DNA of 64,000 bases, taken from NCBI GenBank assembly GCA_004369045.1, contig ML213528.1:312864-376863 (forward strand), given 5' to 3'. Below are positions 45,801 through 58,632 of this stretch, piece by piece. Source of the DNA: Heliocybe sulcata. Its lineage: Eukaryota; Basidiomycota; Agaricomycetes; Gloeophyllales; Gloeophyllaceae. Position numbers and translations under genes: made by a program. Each line of letters begins with the position of its first letter. Position 1 is the first letter of the stretch. The notes below the pieces were generated by a model. The model saw only the letters and a list, made by a program, of their open reading frames with translations. It was not told where the DNA came from and did no database searches.

Positions 45801-47367
45801 CACATGCACGTGCCACAGCAAGTGACGGGCGAGACCTATGAACAGGGTCTTCAGAGGATAGACAACCTGGAAAGGGAGGCGGACAATGATGGATCAACAA
45901 CGGAGACCGCTCTCTTCTCCAGTAGCCCGCTGAACAGAGGTCTAAACTAGCTCCCGTCAACTCTCTGAATGAAGAAGTCCTCCGCTTCATTGCAGACTAT
46001 TTCGGTCCAGTCCTCGCCAGAATCAAAAGCGCGTACATCGGGGACGGACGTTACACCCATAGACGCTCTCTGCCAGCCTGGCGCAGCATCTCCAGACAGA
46101 TGAGCAATGTGCAGTCCCCGCACCTCGAGCAGAGACATGCGAAGGCGATATCGGGCGGCTTGTACCATCACCCAACGAACGGTGTCTGTGAGGCCGTCTG
46201 TCCAAAACTCAAGAATTCATACCTCGACAACGTCCGCTTCCGACCAACAACGCACGAAGAACGACGACTGGGGTATCAAAGTGACCGCAACGAGACGGCG
46301 CTTTCTCGAGGACCTGAGAAGGTCATTTCAGCTTCGCGATGCCGCAAAAAACCTAAATAACCTACTCAATGGGCGCAACATCGAATCGGAGGACGGTGCC
46401 CGTAGACTTGCTGGCGGACGTCTCCTCAGTGACTCCGAGTAGGCGGGCAACGGGAGTTCACAGGGAGACTTGTGTAGGGTCCCGATAGCGTTGGCAGTGG
46501 CCCCCCAAAGCTTCGCATGTCAGCTTTTCGGGCATCTCCATATGTTAAGACTTACTTAATCGAGTAATTTTACATCTGATCGAGAGATCTCACGCTCGAG
46601 CTCAAGAATCTCTAAGGGCTGTAGTATTCGTGTAGCAACATGTACCACCTGTTTAGAATTGTCTCAAAGGAACCAAGGACTATACTACAGACACAGGGGC
46701 CGCCCTGTGGATATTGTTGGCTACCTGCACCAGCATCGTCACGGCGAGAAGGATAAGCTAGCCCCGGATATGCAAGCCGTACTGCCCGAATATGCATTGT
46801 AGGATGCATCTACGCCTTCTATTCTGGCGCATATAACTGGATTGATTACTCCCACCATCGGTAAGAACTCAGCGGTTGATCAGTTCGCAGTCCGACGCAT
46901 CTTGGAACTTATCGATGCTGAAGCCGACCGCCTTGTTAAGGAGCATATGTTTCGCTCGCGTGTCAAATGGGGCTGGTATTTTCTCTGTAATCTCTCTCCT
47001 GAAGCTATGCAGGTGAAACTCAACTCTGTCGCACCTGTGGCTTGGTCCTGTCTTACGACAAATGTTATACTCACAGCGAAAGCTTAGCTGAATGGCGGAA
47101 ATGTCTTGACGAGCAGATTGTAAACAAGGAACAACAAGCTTCCATTAAGACACTCTAGAGGATATTTTACAGTGCATATAGCCGTCCGAGAGCTTTACAG
47201 ACAGCCCCAGGGCCAGCATACGATGAGGCTCAGCCACAGAGGTCACTCGCTTATGCCGGATTCGTCAAGTCTTACTTCATTAGGCCGGTGGCTGTGTGGG
47301 AATTCTAAATTTCGGGAGCCACTGCCAGCGCTATCGAAAGTCTTCACAAGACTAGGTGCCCGGGCAG

Positions 47368-47411
47368 TGTAGCGTCTAATGCTCCGAAGTGTAGCGTCTA
47401 ATGCTCCGAAG
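47368..47411 (+). repeat. 22-bp perfect tandem duplication
   Basis: The unit gtgtagcgtctaatgctccg plus aa occurs twice in direct succession. Confidence 0.85.
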
Positions 47412-47674
47412 CCCAGGTTGCCCATTTCCGCTCCTTGTTATACGGATAGATGAACACAACCAGAGGACATTCGGACTTCGTCAAGTAATACAAGCGTTAA
47501 ACAAAGTGGCAGTTGATTATTAAGCAAACCGAAGGTTGCGCATGACGATGTGAAATGATGAAGATCAAAAGGTGAACAGAAGTCGAAGTCTCAGTGGCGA
47601 AAGATCGGCGAGAGGCGTGGTTTTAGAGCTGTTTCGCCTTCTTCAAGTTGGAAGGGGTAGATGTGCCCTCGACC

Positions 47675-49957
47675 TCAGATGCCGGAGACACGCTGGCGTT
47701 TCCGGCTGCCACCGTACTGGAGCTGGAGGTTCGGGATAGAGTTGAGCCGTTTCGCATCCATGACAATATCACCGTCTGCGCTCTTGAACGTCTTCGCCTC
47801 CTTTGCCTTCTCTGCGATGAAGTGATCATACCCCTGAGACTGCACGCCGAGCTCGGGAACTTTGTACTTCGCGATTATAGACTGAAGCTTCGTATCGGGA
47901 GCCTCGAGCGAGGTCTTCTCTTCGCCGTCAATAGCCCTCTTCACCGCGTTCAAGACCAAAGTAAAGTGTCTGTCCACGTCCGAGTCCTCCTTGGGTGCTA
48001 TATAGTGCTCGTCAGCGACTCATGAAAACGCATGTGCTGCTAGCCTCACCAGAAGCGTCGTTGCCAAGTCCATCCTGACGAAGGAAAACAGCCGCCCGCT
48101 GAACATCGGCATCCTTCTCAAGCATTCCTTGATATCGTTCTTGCTCCAGCCTCCGGATCCTAGCCAAAGCTGTGTCCTGGAAGAACCCCGCGAACCACAA
48201 GATCAACACTCGGACGTGTCGGCCCATAGCCGGGTGTATGAGATCGACGAGAGGCCTAGCAAGGAAGTTTCGCTTGGCCAAAATCGCTACGGCCAGATCC
48301 TGCGATCCCCAGTTGATCAAGTCTACTGGAACTCCCAGTCGAGCGACGCCCGGACCATCGCTGGTACACACGATCCAGGTGTACGCCCAGAAAGTTGACT
48401 CCAGGTCGTCCAGGTAGTCATGGACGCCCAGCCCTTCAAGCACTTTGATCGACTGGAACGCCCGCGTGCCCTATGTGCAATATAAGTCATCTGACTACGT
48501 CACCCACACATGCAGAGACACTTACGGTTCGTTCGTCCGCTCCCGCCGTATTAGATGGACTGTCCAGCTTTTTCGCCATGTCGAAATCGATGAGGAACCC
48601 TCGCTGACCAGCTTGCGCTTCTGGGTCTGGGTTGCATAGCATATTACGCGTACTTATGTCGCGATGCAATATCTTGAGGTCGTACAATTCTCTCTGGCCT
48701 GAAGTACAATGAGGAAGGTCACATATCTGTACGCGGGGTCTTACCTTGAATGATGTCGTAGAGAGCTCTTAAGGATTGCAAAGTCGAAGCTGCCTTCTCC
48801 AGCGCGGCGCCTAAATAAGGTTGCAGGGTATAGTAGAATCGCCGGTCAGACACGGTTTGCTCATCTGGCGTCTTAAGAGCGACTCCAAATCGCAACTCCG
48901 AGAGTCTCTTGCCTTCCCAGTGCGCCAAGATGGTCCCAACGCCTGGAATAGGGCCTCTCTCGGGCTCCTCCAGGGCTCGTCGCCTGTTTTCCTCGCAGAT
49001 CTTCTCGAGGAAGTGCCATTCAGGCAGACGCTCGAACGTCCGCCACGCAAGCTTTAGCACGACCTTTTCGCCAGTTTCGTTCTGGATCACCCAGCACGTA
49101 GTCCCTCGTCCACAGATGGTATGCCTACGAAACGGGTGGTCGGGTTCACTAATTGTATAGATCTTGACCTCCCGCGAGTCTTCGGAAATCGTCCTAAAGT
49201 ACCGTCGGGAGCCATCCCAGTAAATACGGGTATCGAACCCGAGCTTCTCGAGGTCTTCGGTCGACAACGCAAGGATCATCTTGACGAATGTCACTGGGTC
49301 CTCGTGGATATTGAAAAAGGAAGAGTGCAAGTCACCGCCGCGGTCGAACTGGTGAAGCTGCATCTGCTCCTCGGTCAGCAGAGATGCGTACACGAGGTCC
49401 CGGTTCGGCTGCTGGACGAAGCATTCCCGAGCGTACACCGCAAGCTGCACAGCGTCGTGCCCCCATCTTAAAGCCGCTTGACACTTGATCTCGATGGGCG
49501 CCACACAATGTGTGTATTTCGGTGGGTCCGGGAACGTCTGCTCCCTAGCAATCAGGGGATCGACACCCATAAGGCAAAGATCCGGCTGGGTCTTCAGGCT
49601 CGTTTGATATACATTCAGCGCATGCGCCATCCCGGTCAGACACGTCGCGGACGCTTCGCACCGCGTATTGCGTCCGAACTCTTCCAGTATGGCATTGATG
49701 TGGTCCCTGAATGGCTCATACAAGCTAGCCTCTGTTTTAGCCGGAACGGTGATCCTCTTCCACTTGCGTGTGGTAGAGTTGTATCCCTCGTAGCCCTGGA
49801 CGAATCCTTCGATCATAGAATCAGGCGGCATATCCGGAATGGAGCCGAGGAACGCGGTCAAAAAAGTCTTGCCGCCAAAGATCCAAGTCCCGTGAAGCTC
49901 TGCTTCAAGCTCTTCGAGTGCATCGACGTTCTCGTGGTCTGTTGAGTCGGAGCTCAT
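47675..49957 (-). CDS. FunK1 family fungal-specific protein kinase, complete
   Basis: Four exons: complement(join(47675..47997,48050..48470,48526..48698,48745..49957)), 709 residues, introns 46-55 bp. The frame is open further upstream (to 50194), but that part is low in conserved content and the ATG at 49957 directly precedes the conserved domain. The N-terminal domain has WIFGGKTFLTAFLGSIPDMP, YNSTTRKWKR, TQPDLCLMGVDPL, APIEIKCQAAL and YARECFVQQPNRDLVYASLL. Kinase core: GRGTTCW, Lys in VVLKLAW, LHRDISTRN (D418, N423), LIDFDMAK with D442, then GTRAFQSIKVLE. All catalytic residues are intact. Exons 2 and 3 are exactly 173 and 421 bp, as in the FunK1 gene at 15.1-17.9 kb. It lacks that gene's long disordered N-terminus. 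It is the closer relative of the degenerate copy at 19-21.5 kb. Confidence 0.9.
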
Positions 49958-52328
49958 TTTCGCGGGAGCCTTGAGGAGGGGAGCGTACCGTCCTATAGGA
50001 GTGCTGGGCAGCACCTGGGCAATGGGCCACGCACATCGAACCCGGGCACAGATACCATGTGGTGTTGGATTCCTGACTGCCCGATCTGACACTCCCGTGG
50101 TTACGAGTGGGGTGCGTATCAATGAAAATTGCCTCTGGATCCGTCTGAGGCCGTTGGAGTATGGCCGCCGCTGCCAGTCGGTCGAGCTCTTCAACTGATG
50201 TAAGAAGGCTCGACTCGCGTCGGGTCGCTGGGTGTTGTGTGCGTTCCCTGGGTGTCGTCACTCTCGCCTCTGTGTCTGACTCAGGATCGGGCGGCAAAGC
50301 TCGGACTGACAGTCGCTCGTTAAGCTGCGAGAGTTACTCAGAGGGGAGTCTGGAATCGCCGTAAGATATCGAGATGGAGGGGATAAAGAACGAGCGGTCC
50401 TACCGTGGTCTTATATACGCACTGACTATCGAATCGATGCAGCAAGTACTGATTCAAACGATTCAAACGCATGGAGACAACACGGTCACGTGGTCCAGTC
50501 ACATCACATTTTGAGTCCCACGCCACAACCGCGTTCCCGGCATTGGTTGCGTCGGACTTTGCATGCATGTCGAACCAGTAGCAACGCTTCCGCTATCATT
50601 GTTCCGTATGGGCTCTTATTCTCTCATGGATTCTCTCGTTGCTTTCTCTACATGTTACATGATGCGGTAAGCGAAGCAGCATGATGTACAATGCAAGCCA
50701 TGCCACCGGAACGCCACACCGTACGAGTCGGCCATGGTGCGTGTGTTCAACTAACTTCTTCCTCAGCGCGCTGCCATAGACTGCTCTAGCTAACTCGAGC
50801 CCAAAGAATGACTCGAGCGGGTCCGGCCTATATCCCTTGAATGTTGAATGTTTGCCCGAGCAAGCGGCACACCGTTGTGGTTGGGGGCTGGCCACTACGG
50901 TGACCTGCAGCAGACCGATCCGTCTGAAAGATGACCATGCCCCTCTGCAAAACAGCCCGCCTCCTGAACAGCACCCCGGTCGAGATATGCCGCAGCAGCG
51001 GTGGCTAAGTCTTGCTGCGTGAACAAAAGTGAAGTCGGAGACGAAACGATCCATTTCAGGAGATTTGAATATGTTGCCAACATATATATGTTCACCTTGG
51101 ATAATAACGCTTCGTGCTAGATACTGCCGCTGGCTGCCTGAAGATTGACAACTGCTACCGGTGAGTCTTTGAGACCCGTACCTGTTTACCTCAACAACGT
51201 GCTTAGCCTTTGTTCTCCAAAGATACGAGCTCTCCATCATCTGGAAGGCCCCCACAGGATAATGGACGTAACCTGCCGACAAGTGTCAGCGCTGATGATG
51301 ACGAAACACATGAAAGCTTCGCTGACCATCGGAGCATGCCGAATTTCAGATCTCTCTTCGCCCCGATAGCGTTGGTGCGGAAATGCAATCACCTGTACAG
51401 CAAGCTCATAGCAACGTGAGGGGGAACATTGTCTGCGCTATCAATCCTTCTGTAGTAACCCGGCACCGTGTCGTGGTTATAGAAGATGGGATTTTGGTAA
51501 GTGTCCTCCCGCCCCAGCTGTCGTGGCTGATTCTCGTGTTGGTCATTGTTGCAAACGATGTTTCGAGAATGAAATGACACCGTACTGAGCGGAAGACCTC
51601 TAGTAGGGAGACTAATGAGTTGTGCTATTCTGCCTTTGAGGACTCGACATACATTGGGATTGCCGGTAAGGTCTTGCTAGGGCCATATCCCCGGAATGCG
51701 AAGTCAGTCTCGCAGTCAGGCCGTGAACGTCCTAGCGCAAAGGCCAGTGCTTGTACCATTCAGTAGACTTGGCTGAAACTCTTGCAGGCCGTATCGTCAA
51801 TTACCTGGCAGCATAATCTTATCAAATTAGACGGTCCTGAGTCCGTCATGACCGGAGCATGGAGGTGTAAACGTACAAGTCAGTACGCATCACTTCGGCC
51901 CTGCTAAGACGGTAAGGATAATCTCTGCGAAGTTCGAAGAGACAGACGAGCCCAGCGCAGCTGATCTCGAAACCCATGACACCGAGTACTCAGCTCTGCG
52001 TAGGAACCACGGCGAGACCCACATTACTATGAATCAAGAAAATAAGACAAGTGACACCAGCTCGAAGGAAGCATCCAATGGCGTCCAGCTGCCCACGACG
52101 AGTCATGTTCTGGCACCGCTAGTGTGTTGGTACGCAGCATTGATCCCCTTCCCCTGAATCATCTTATCAGATAAGGCGATGGCCGCAGCACTTCATTTCA
52201 GCGATCGGCAGTTAGAGCCGACAAAGCTTCAAACACGTCCTATACCTCTCTCTCTACAATGTAGTTGCGCCCCTGATTGAGCGAGCATCAGGTCGTACCG
52301 TACTTTGATAATAATGTCAGATGCTGCG
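49958..52328. other. No supported gene; short decayed coding fragment at about 51.90-52.00 kb (minus)
   Basis: The minus strand near 51,904-51,985 encodes GVMGFEISCAGLVCLFELRR, similar to GIMGFEIRATQLASLFMLL at 13.7 kb. No longer model can be built around it. The rest shows only short unrecognised frames. Confidence 0.35.
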
Positions 52329-52335
52329 TATATAA
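52329..52335 (+). promoter_or_regulatory. TATA box of the O-methyltransferase gene
   Basis: tatataa, 66 bp upstream of the ATG at 52395; correctly spaced for a TATA-dependent, possibly inducible, promoter. Confidence 0.6.
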
Positions 52336-52394
52336 GGCAGGGGAGGGATCCCATAAGACTACCACCACCCACCTGACGCCATACCCATCTCATC

Positions 52395-53267
52395 ATGTCG
52401 CGAACCCAACACAACCATGGACACTCTATCGACGAGCGCTGGGCCCGCGAAGAGCAGTACCATGCATCTTTCCTCCTTAAGAACTCCATCCACGACGAGG
52501 CTCTCGAATTCTGTCTCAAGAACAGCGACGACCACGGTCTTCCCCACATTGCCGTCTCCGGCATGGAAGGGAAGTACATCCATCTCCAAGCCAGAGTGAT
52601 TGGTGCCAAGCGAATTCTCGAGCTCGGGACACTGGGAGGGTGCGTCACCAGTCTTCGTGAAGTGAAGCAGGTAGAGACGCTTGTTTTATAGATATTCGAC
52701 CATATGGCTCGCGAGAGCGCTCCCTGAAGACGGGGAGCTGGTAACCTGCGAGTACAGTCCCATGCACGCTGAGGTACGCGAGAACTCGTACTCACACGAA
52801 ACATTGTCCAGAATCTGACGTCCTCGTAGGTCGCCGGCCAGAACATCGAGCACGCCGGACTCTCATCCAAGGTCAAGATTGTTGTAGGCCCAGCAGCCGA
52901 GTCGCTCGCCAAAATGGACCCTGAACACAAATTCGACTTCGTCTTTATGGACGCCGACAAGGCTGGATATCCCGTCTACCTCGAGTACTGCAAGACGCTT
53001 GTCCGCAAAGGAGGCGTGATCGTAAGTCCGATCCACCCCGTAGTAGCACCAGATGCTCATTCGAAATGCGTCTTCCCACTGTAGATCGTCGACAACGTCG
53101 TTCGCCAGGGCCGAGTGAGCGACTTGTCCGTGACAGACGATGAGAACTCCAACGGCGTGCGCAAGATGTTGGAGGATTTGAAGGATAGTCCTGATTTCGA
53201 GGCGACGACGGTACAGACAGTCGGCGCAAGGAGCTGGGATGGTTTCACTTTCGTGCTGCGCTTGTAG
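52395..53267 (+). CDS. Class I SAM-dependent O-methyltransferase (caffeoyl-CoA/catechol type)
   Basis: Four exons: join(52395..52639,52692..52773,52830..53021,53085..53267), 233 residues, typical for the family, with consistent phases. The SAM-binding loop is RILELGTLGGYSTIWLARAL (motif I, about 73-92). An acidic residue follows in GELVTCEYSPMH. The metal-binding set is MDADKAGY (D150, D152) and IVDNV (D176, N177), with the typical end GFTFVLRL. The enzyme would transfer a methyl group from SAM to a hydroxyl of a phenolic or catechol-like substrate with a divalent cation. In wood-decay fungi such enzymes modify lignin-derived aromatics or secondary metabolites, but the substrate here is unknown. 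It is cytosolic: no signal peptide. The TATA box suggests regulated expression. Confidence 0.93.
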
Positions 53268-56200
53268 ATATTGCATGCGTTTTCGCCTGGTAGTGACCAC
53301 GTTGCAAGTGGCAGATCGTACAGGGAGATAGCTCGGCTGTAGAGTTCTGGCTCATCCATACTATTTGGTGATCGTGCGTCTTGTACTGCTTGAGTGCTTC
53401 GCGGGAATCTTCCAGGCCTGTAAGAACGTTGAATCGCCAGCCTGTTCCAGGACAAACGGACTCGCACACAGCCATGTCATAGCTGCCTTTCCTGGGTTAT
53501 ATTCAAGCGCAGCAAGTCACGGTGTTGTAAAAACGGAGGCAAAACGGAGGTCCGCAGTGCTCAGTAGTACATTTGCTGCGGTAAGCTGGTAGCAGGCGCA
53601 GCACCGCTTAGAGTCTCCTTCTCCGAATGAACGTTGATCGCGACTAGACCAGCCGTAGCAAAAGAACTCCAGGTATATGCGTCCATCATCGTATAGGGCT
53701 GGTTCGTCGAGCAATGGGCCGGAAAGCCGCATATCGCTGACGTCGAGAGATAGCTGGAAAATAACAGAGCCAGTTCACGACAGAAGTTGCGAGCGTCCAA
53801 AACAAGATATTCAGCGTTCTGCACGTCTCGGCATGCATTCGAGTAGAAGAAATCCCGAATCCACCCGCCCGGTGAGCAGCCGTCTGTAGAATGTTGCAGC
53901 CGGCACCAAGCTTAGGCAAAGGAACAGGTCGGCAGGTCAGGCGGCGAGTCACGGTGGTAGTGAGAGTCGTCGTGGAAGAAGCTGAAGGGCCACAATCCCG
54001 AAAACACCCGCCCCGAGCGCTGAGCCCTGGTCCATCGGCATCGGCGCAGATTCGTCTTCTGCAAGAAGTAGAAACCTCTCACCGACATCCGACTCTCTCG
54101 TCATCTTTCTTCGGTCACAGCATCCTCTTCCCCAGCAACTCGGCGCCACAACCCCGTCTCCCCTCCAGCTGGCCTAGCAGATAGCAGCAGCTGCAGTTGC
54201 TATCTCGCTCTCGGCCATCGTATCTGCATCGAAGACACTCTCGAACTTGATGAGTGGGCCCAGAGCCCGCGAACGACGATAGAGCGCGCGTTCACCGTTC
54301 ACAGTTATCGCCGTTTCGTGATCCCACAGCAGACGCGCAAGTATCGCAGCAGAGTCTGGACTCGAGACGACCAGCAGATTAGCTTCGACTAGTGTGGTTA
54401 GCGAAGCAGGAATCAGGCGGGATGCGATCCGCCCGTATATATGGCTGAGTTGTCTGGGCCTGGAAGGTATTTGTATTGGGTCTCGCTGTTGCCTCGACGT
54501 CGGGTTCAGCGCACATCGTGACTTGCTCCAGGGTCATTCCAGACTGCGGCGCGGGGTTACAGCGAATCTCCAGTCGTTGTGGTAAGTCGAAAGCCAAAAG
54601 TCTAACCTGCGACCCTGCCGCGCTGAGCTTGGACGCCACATCAGCTCTCTAACTCAAGCAAGTCAGAGTTATGGTGCACCGGAGTATTTACAACAATCTT
54701 TATCGTGTTCCTAGACTAATAGTCCGATGTGACTCTGTCGATGCCCTGAATCAGGGCGAATCTGCATCAGGCACCGTCGGGAGGAGACCGTCGGAATCAA
54801 GTTCACCGACGCTTTCCCTCCATGGTATATCCCGGAGCGGAGTAGAAAGACACGTCGTCGTCGCAAGGTACGAGCCCGCACCTCGACATGCCCCGTCCCC
54901 ATCAGCTAATCATAGCACACTTACTATATCAGGCTATTCTATTTCCACATCTGTCAAGGCCATTAATAAATCAGACTCTGTTCAAGGGCACCAAGTAATT
55001 TATCCTGGAGAATGCTAGTCTCTCGAAAGATGACGCACACAAGTGACTGATACTGGAGCTCGGGCGTCCCTTCCATGGTGATGGTGACCGCCAAGCACCT
55101 TCCATTCCCGCCGCTGTCGGTGTCAATCAGCTTCATATCACACTGGGTGCACACTCAGACCCACCGGCACGCGTATTGCTCCGTTGAGACCCATTATTGT
55201 CCGCTGTGTCTAGGACGGCCTGATTATACGCTCCCGATGGCGAGCGGCGACTTCAGTCCCATGTTTCTTCGCGAATAACGTATGGTGTTGTTCAGTAAGC
55301 ATGCGATACTACTTCTGCCCTGCGGTATTGGGGATGTATGCACGCAGTGCACCCCCGACTACGACCCACTCACCTCACGCTCTGACCCTCGATCGCCCTC
55401 CCAATTGCACCCACCAATATACATCCGCGCCGATCGACGACCGACGATGTCTTCCCCGTCTCGGTTTGTTACCTTCTCATTAATCATTAATCATTCTCAG
55501 ATGGCCCTCTCGGACAGGCTTCTCGTCTCCAACTCAATTACACCGTCGATTGCGATAGGCCGCCAGAGTTACCATATACAGAAGATTCGCTGTCGCTGTC
55601 AAATACGCGGATAATTGCGATGCGCACCAATCGCACACGAAGGTCCACACATAATCGACGTACGAGCTTCTGCTGTAGTGTGAATGACAAGTGGATTCTG
55701 GAATTTCGTAGTCCTGTGGACGGTTGTAGGGCTGCATTAATGTGGACTCCGAATCGCTTGAGTTCTAGATGATACAGTCACAGTAAGCAACTGGATATTC
55801 CGATATATATATGAACCAGTTGTCGCGAGTGTTCTAATATTCGAATCATATGACGCCTATATTCAGAATCGCGTTTGTGTATATGCATCCTGAATCAGTC
55901 GAGTTGGCGCAGCGTACCGTCTCTGCTTTCGAGCTCCGTAAGTCGCATCACCGGTCCGTAGCTGCGTCGCCGTGTGATGCGCCCAGCGTCAGCCCGACGT
56001 GTCAGTGCCCTAAGCAATATGCCGACCAACGTAAGCAGCGTCTCTCTCAGCAATGCATCGCGTGCGCCTGACCACCTCCCCGAAGGCAACTTAAGCGTCG
56101 CATTTGTATTAATAGATCCAGCCTGCCCCGGCCTTGGCCACAAGAGATCAATACAAATCAGTACCGTACAGCTGTACGCCCAGCACTGCATCTTGCACGT

Positions 56201-57452
56201 TCATTCTGCAAATCATTTCACCCTCCTCATCGCATTCCAGGAACATCAGCGCACCTTACCCCGCATCACCGTGCCGGCGTCTAAACGCCTACGTGGCCTT
56301 GGGTACTTCCAGATCGGGTAGCCGGGATGCCTAATGAGGATAGGTGTGATGGGATCAGTCAGTTAATTAGTGGGCCGGTGAGGGCGGACAGCATGATTAC
56401 TGTGAATGTCAGGTGTTGGGCCGGGATGGCGCGATGGGGAAGGGTAGCCATGACCGGAAATAAATCTGTGTTAAACTAGCGCTGGTGGTTGTAAGGAGGG
56501 AAGCGCTGGTACAGCTTTTGACGATGAAACGTGCTACAGGGAAGATATCGCCGAGCGACTGACAAGCAGCTAGTGATAATGGGAAGGTGTATGTGTGTAA
56601 GCCCATGTTATCGCGCCATCCGAAGGTGAGGCCGCCGCAACCGATAGCGATGGAGTGCAATCTATGTTGGCAGACAGAAGGTGCTAGTAGACTCCACGTC
56701 GATTGATACGTGTCTCCCGCAGCCTATACTGGAGGTTAATTCGCCCGTAATCAGCGCTGCTGTATAATTAGCGCAAAACCGGGTACGTCAGCAACCGCGC
56801 TCGCATTCATAGCGCCACACATGACCACGGTTAGCACCGCACCAGACATGGATTGTCTAGATGCAGCTGGACGTGGAGGACTGGAATGAATGCGCTTCGG
56901 TCGCATGTCGAGGTTACAAATTAGATGGGAGAGAAGCACAGTATAATTCCTTATATGGATAAAATACAAATAAAGGTGCTGGGTCGGAAGAGTGTACGAG
57001 TCCGGACTATTCGGCAAGGTTCTGAGCTATGTTTGTGAAGCGGTACGGTCGGCATCGGAGGCGGCGGCGAGGATGCGTCAGTGGACGAGCAGCAGCGTCG
57101 GTGACTCGGAGGATGAATCATCGTCGGATGACTCACGGACGACGCGGTACGGCGCAGGCAGTGTTGGTAAGCAGGCTGACGCAGGGGATCGAGATCCATA
57201 GTCGTGCCGAAAGCGGGTGGCTGTGCACGGGCAGATTGGGACGGACGTGTGTGCGCGGCGCGATGTTCGTCCCGAGCTGCGACGTCGGACGGCACCAGAT
57301 CGCAATCTGAATCACAAACCCGAATGAATCACTCTCGGCGGTTTTCCTTACAAAATGCCATTACGGCGCCCCGGTACAAATACCGTCGTCCCCTCCCGTA
57401 CACTGCGGAACTTATCGCCTGCGCGCCACTCCCGTCGTCGACACAGCTCCTC
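53268..57452. other. 4.2-kb gene-poor stretch with one repeated coding fragment
   Basis: No complete gene. The minus-strand segment 54963-55250 is homologous, in inverted orientation, to 59640-59815 (see that entry). A short near-repeat (aaaacggaggcaaaacggag) sits at about 53531. Otherwise nothing recognisable. Confidence 0.4.
54963..55250 (-). pseudogene. Fragment of an unknown repeated gene family, copy 1
   Basis: Minus-strand translation includes DTDSGGNGRCLAVTITMEGT (about 55075-55130). The plus-strand segment at 59640-59815 encodes GTDSGGNGRCLPFTITMEET. Identity at DNA level is high over about 60 bp and patchy over 200 bp (shared blocks cctaggacg-type and catgtttct). No complete gene is visible at either site, so both look like decayed copies. 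Confidence 0.45.
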
Positions 57453-57459
57453 TATAAAG
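57453..57459 (+). promoter_or_regulatory. TATA box of the cyclin gene
   Basis: tataaag, 46 bp upstream of the ATG at 57499. This spacing argues for that start rather than an in-frame ATG at 57355, which lies upstream of the TATA box. Confidence 0.55.
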
Positions 57460-57498
57460 CTCAGCGTCCTCCGACACAGCACTCTACCACCGACCACG

Positions 57499-58632
57499 AT
57501 GATCTCGTCTATCCACCCCGCCTCTCTCGTGCCCAGCAGCACCCACTCCAACGAGCTCTTGTCTCTCCTCGAGCTTCACCCTGCAGCCACTCCATTGATC
57601 AGTACGTCTTATCTTCATCTCATCGACCTTGTTGACTTACAATATTCCACAGATTACCTTGTGGCGCTCATCAAGGACACAGTCACCTTTGCCCTCAACC
57701 GTGAACTCTCCGCCACCTCTGGCATCCAGACCTTCCCGACTTTCGTCAAGCAGGTCATCCACCGCGCGAGCCTCACCACACCAGTCGTCCTGAGCTCGAT
57801 GGTGTACATCTCTCGCGCGAAAAAGTACCTCAGCATCGCTCACGAAGAGTTTGCTCTCGAGCGTGTGTTCCTGGGCGCAGTCGTGGTGGCTTCCAAGGTA
57901 TGTCACTTTCTACTTATCTTTAGTGCATGACGCTGACGTCTCTCACAGTACCTTAATGACTCCTGCCTGAAGAACCACCATTGGTCCACCATCACGCAGT
58001 CCTTTGGCACCAAGGACATCGGCCGCATCGAGCGGGAGTGGTGCGCCGTCCTCGACTACGAGTTCGGCGTCTCCGAGAAGGACCTCCTCGCCTTCTACCC
58101 CGTCCTCTCCCTGCACTGCCCGCCCCTCCCCGAGCCCGTCGTTGCTCCCCTGCCTTCGCCCGCCCGCTCCCACCGTGCCTCCGCCTCCACCAGCCCCTAC
58201 GAGTACGGCACCTTCGACATTCTCCCCTCGGACGTGCACTCGCCCTCTTCCAGCAGCGATGGCGAGCACGGTCTCGATACGCCCGACACCTCCCCTTTCT
58301 CCCCTTCGCACTCCCGCCACCCCTCTTCCCTCGACTTTCCCCAGGACGTGGAGATGCACAGCCCCACGTTCGAGGCGATGATCGAGCACGAACGTCGGGG
58401 TCGCCCTGCGTCCTCGACCAAATCGGCGATCGACCATCGCACCGCCAACCATTCACCTGTCCGCAAGAACAAGTTTCGACTTATCCACGCCGCGCCGCAC
58501 CGTCCCTCGGCGTCGAATCACTCGATGGGGAGCATCCTCAAGGCATTCCCGTTGCCGATTCCCAGTGCCGGTGGGGCGGTGCGCAAGATGCGCCCGTGCA
58601 TAGGGAGGGGCACGAGTGTGCGGGTGTCGTGA
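57499..58632 (+). CDS. Pcl-type cyclin (PCL1/PCL2-like, binds a Pho85-class CDK)
   Basis: Three exons: join(57499..57601,57653..57897,57949..58632), 343 residues, both introns 51 bp. The cyclin box covers about residues 35-150: YLVALIKDTVTFALNRE, FPTFVKQVIHRASLTTPVVL, SSMVYISRAKKYLS, FLGAVVVASKYLNDSCLKNH and WCAVLDYEFGVSEKDLLAFY. This order and the KYLND motif are those of fungal Pcl1/Pcl2/Clg1-like cyclins, which partner Pho85-type kinases in G1 progression and morphogenesis. The C-terminal 170 residues are Ser/Pro-rich with many SP and TP sites (SPSSSSDGEHGLDTPDTSPF), likely phosphorylated and involved in turnover (inference). It ends with a basic tail. Confidence 0.9.

Larger units (their letters stand above)
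42055..47674. other. 5.6-kb gene-poor stretch
   Basis: No supported gene. Frames of 60-120 codons are scattered on both strands, and 42134-42684 is GC-rich and open in several frames, as expected downstream of a GC-rich gene. A plus-strand frame at 46842-47087 (RRILELIDAEADRLVKEH) looks like a decayed transposon-encoded helix region but cannot be assigned. Confidence 0.4.

Noticed and set aside
46842-47087. Plus-strand frame RRILELIDAEADRLVKEH.. resembling a transposon-encoded protein
   Set aside because: The resemblance is from memory only, short, and without supporting neighbours or terminal repeats.
49958-50194. Upstream extension of the 47.7-kb FunK1 frame by 79 codons
   Set aside because: Open by chance: no conserved residues, while the ATG at 49957 immediately precedes the conserved domain.
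57355-57498. Upstream in-frame ATG for the cyclin
   Set aside because: It lies upstream of the TATA box at 57453; the ATG at 57499 fits the expected transcript start.
57943-58452. Minus-strand 169-codon frame inside the cyclin gene
   Set aside because: Shadow of the GC-rich cyclin C-terminal exon; low-complexity Gly/Arg composition.
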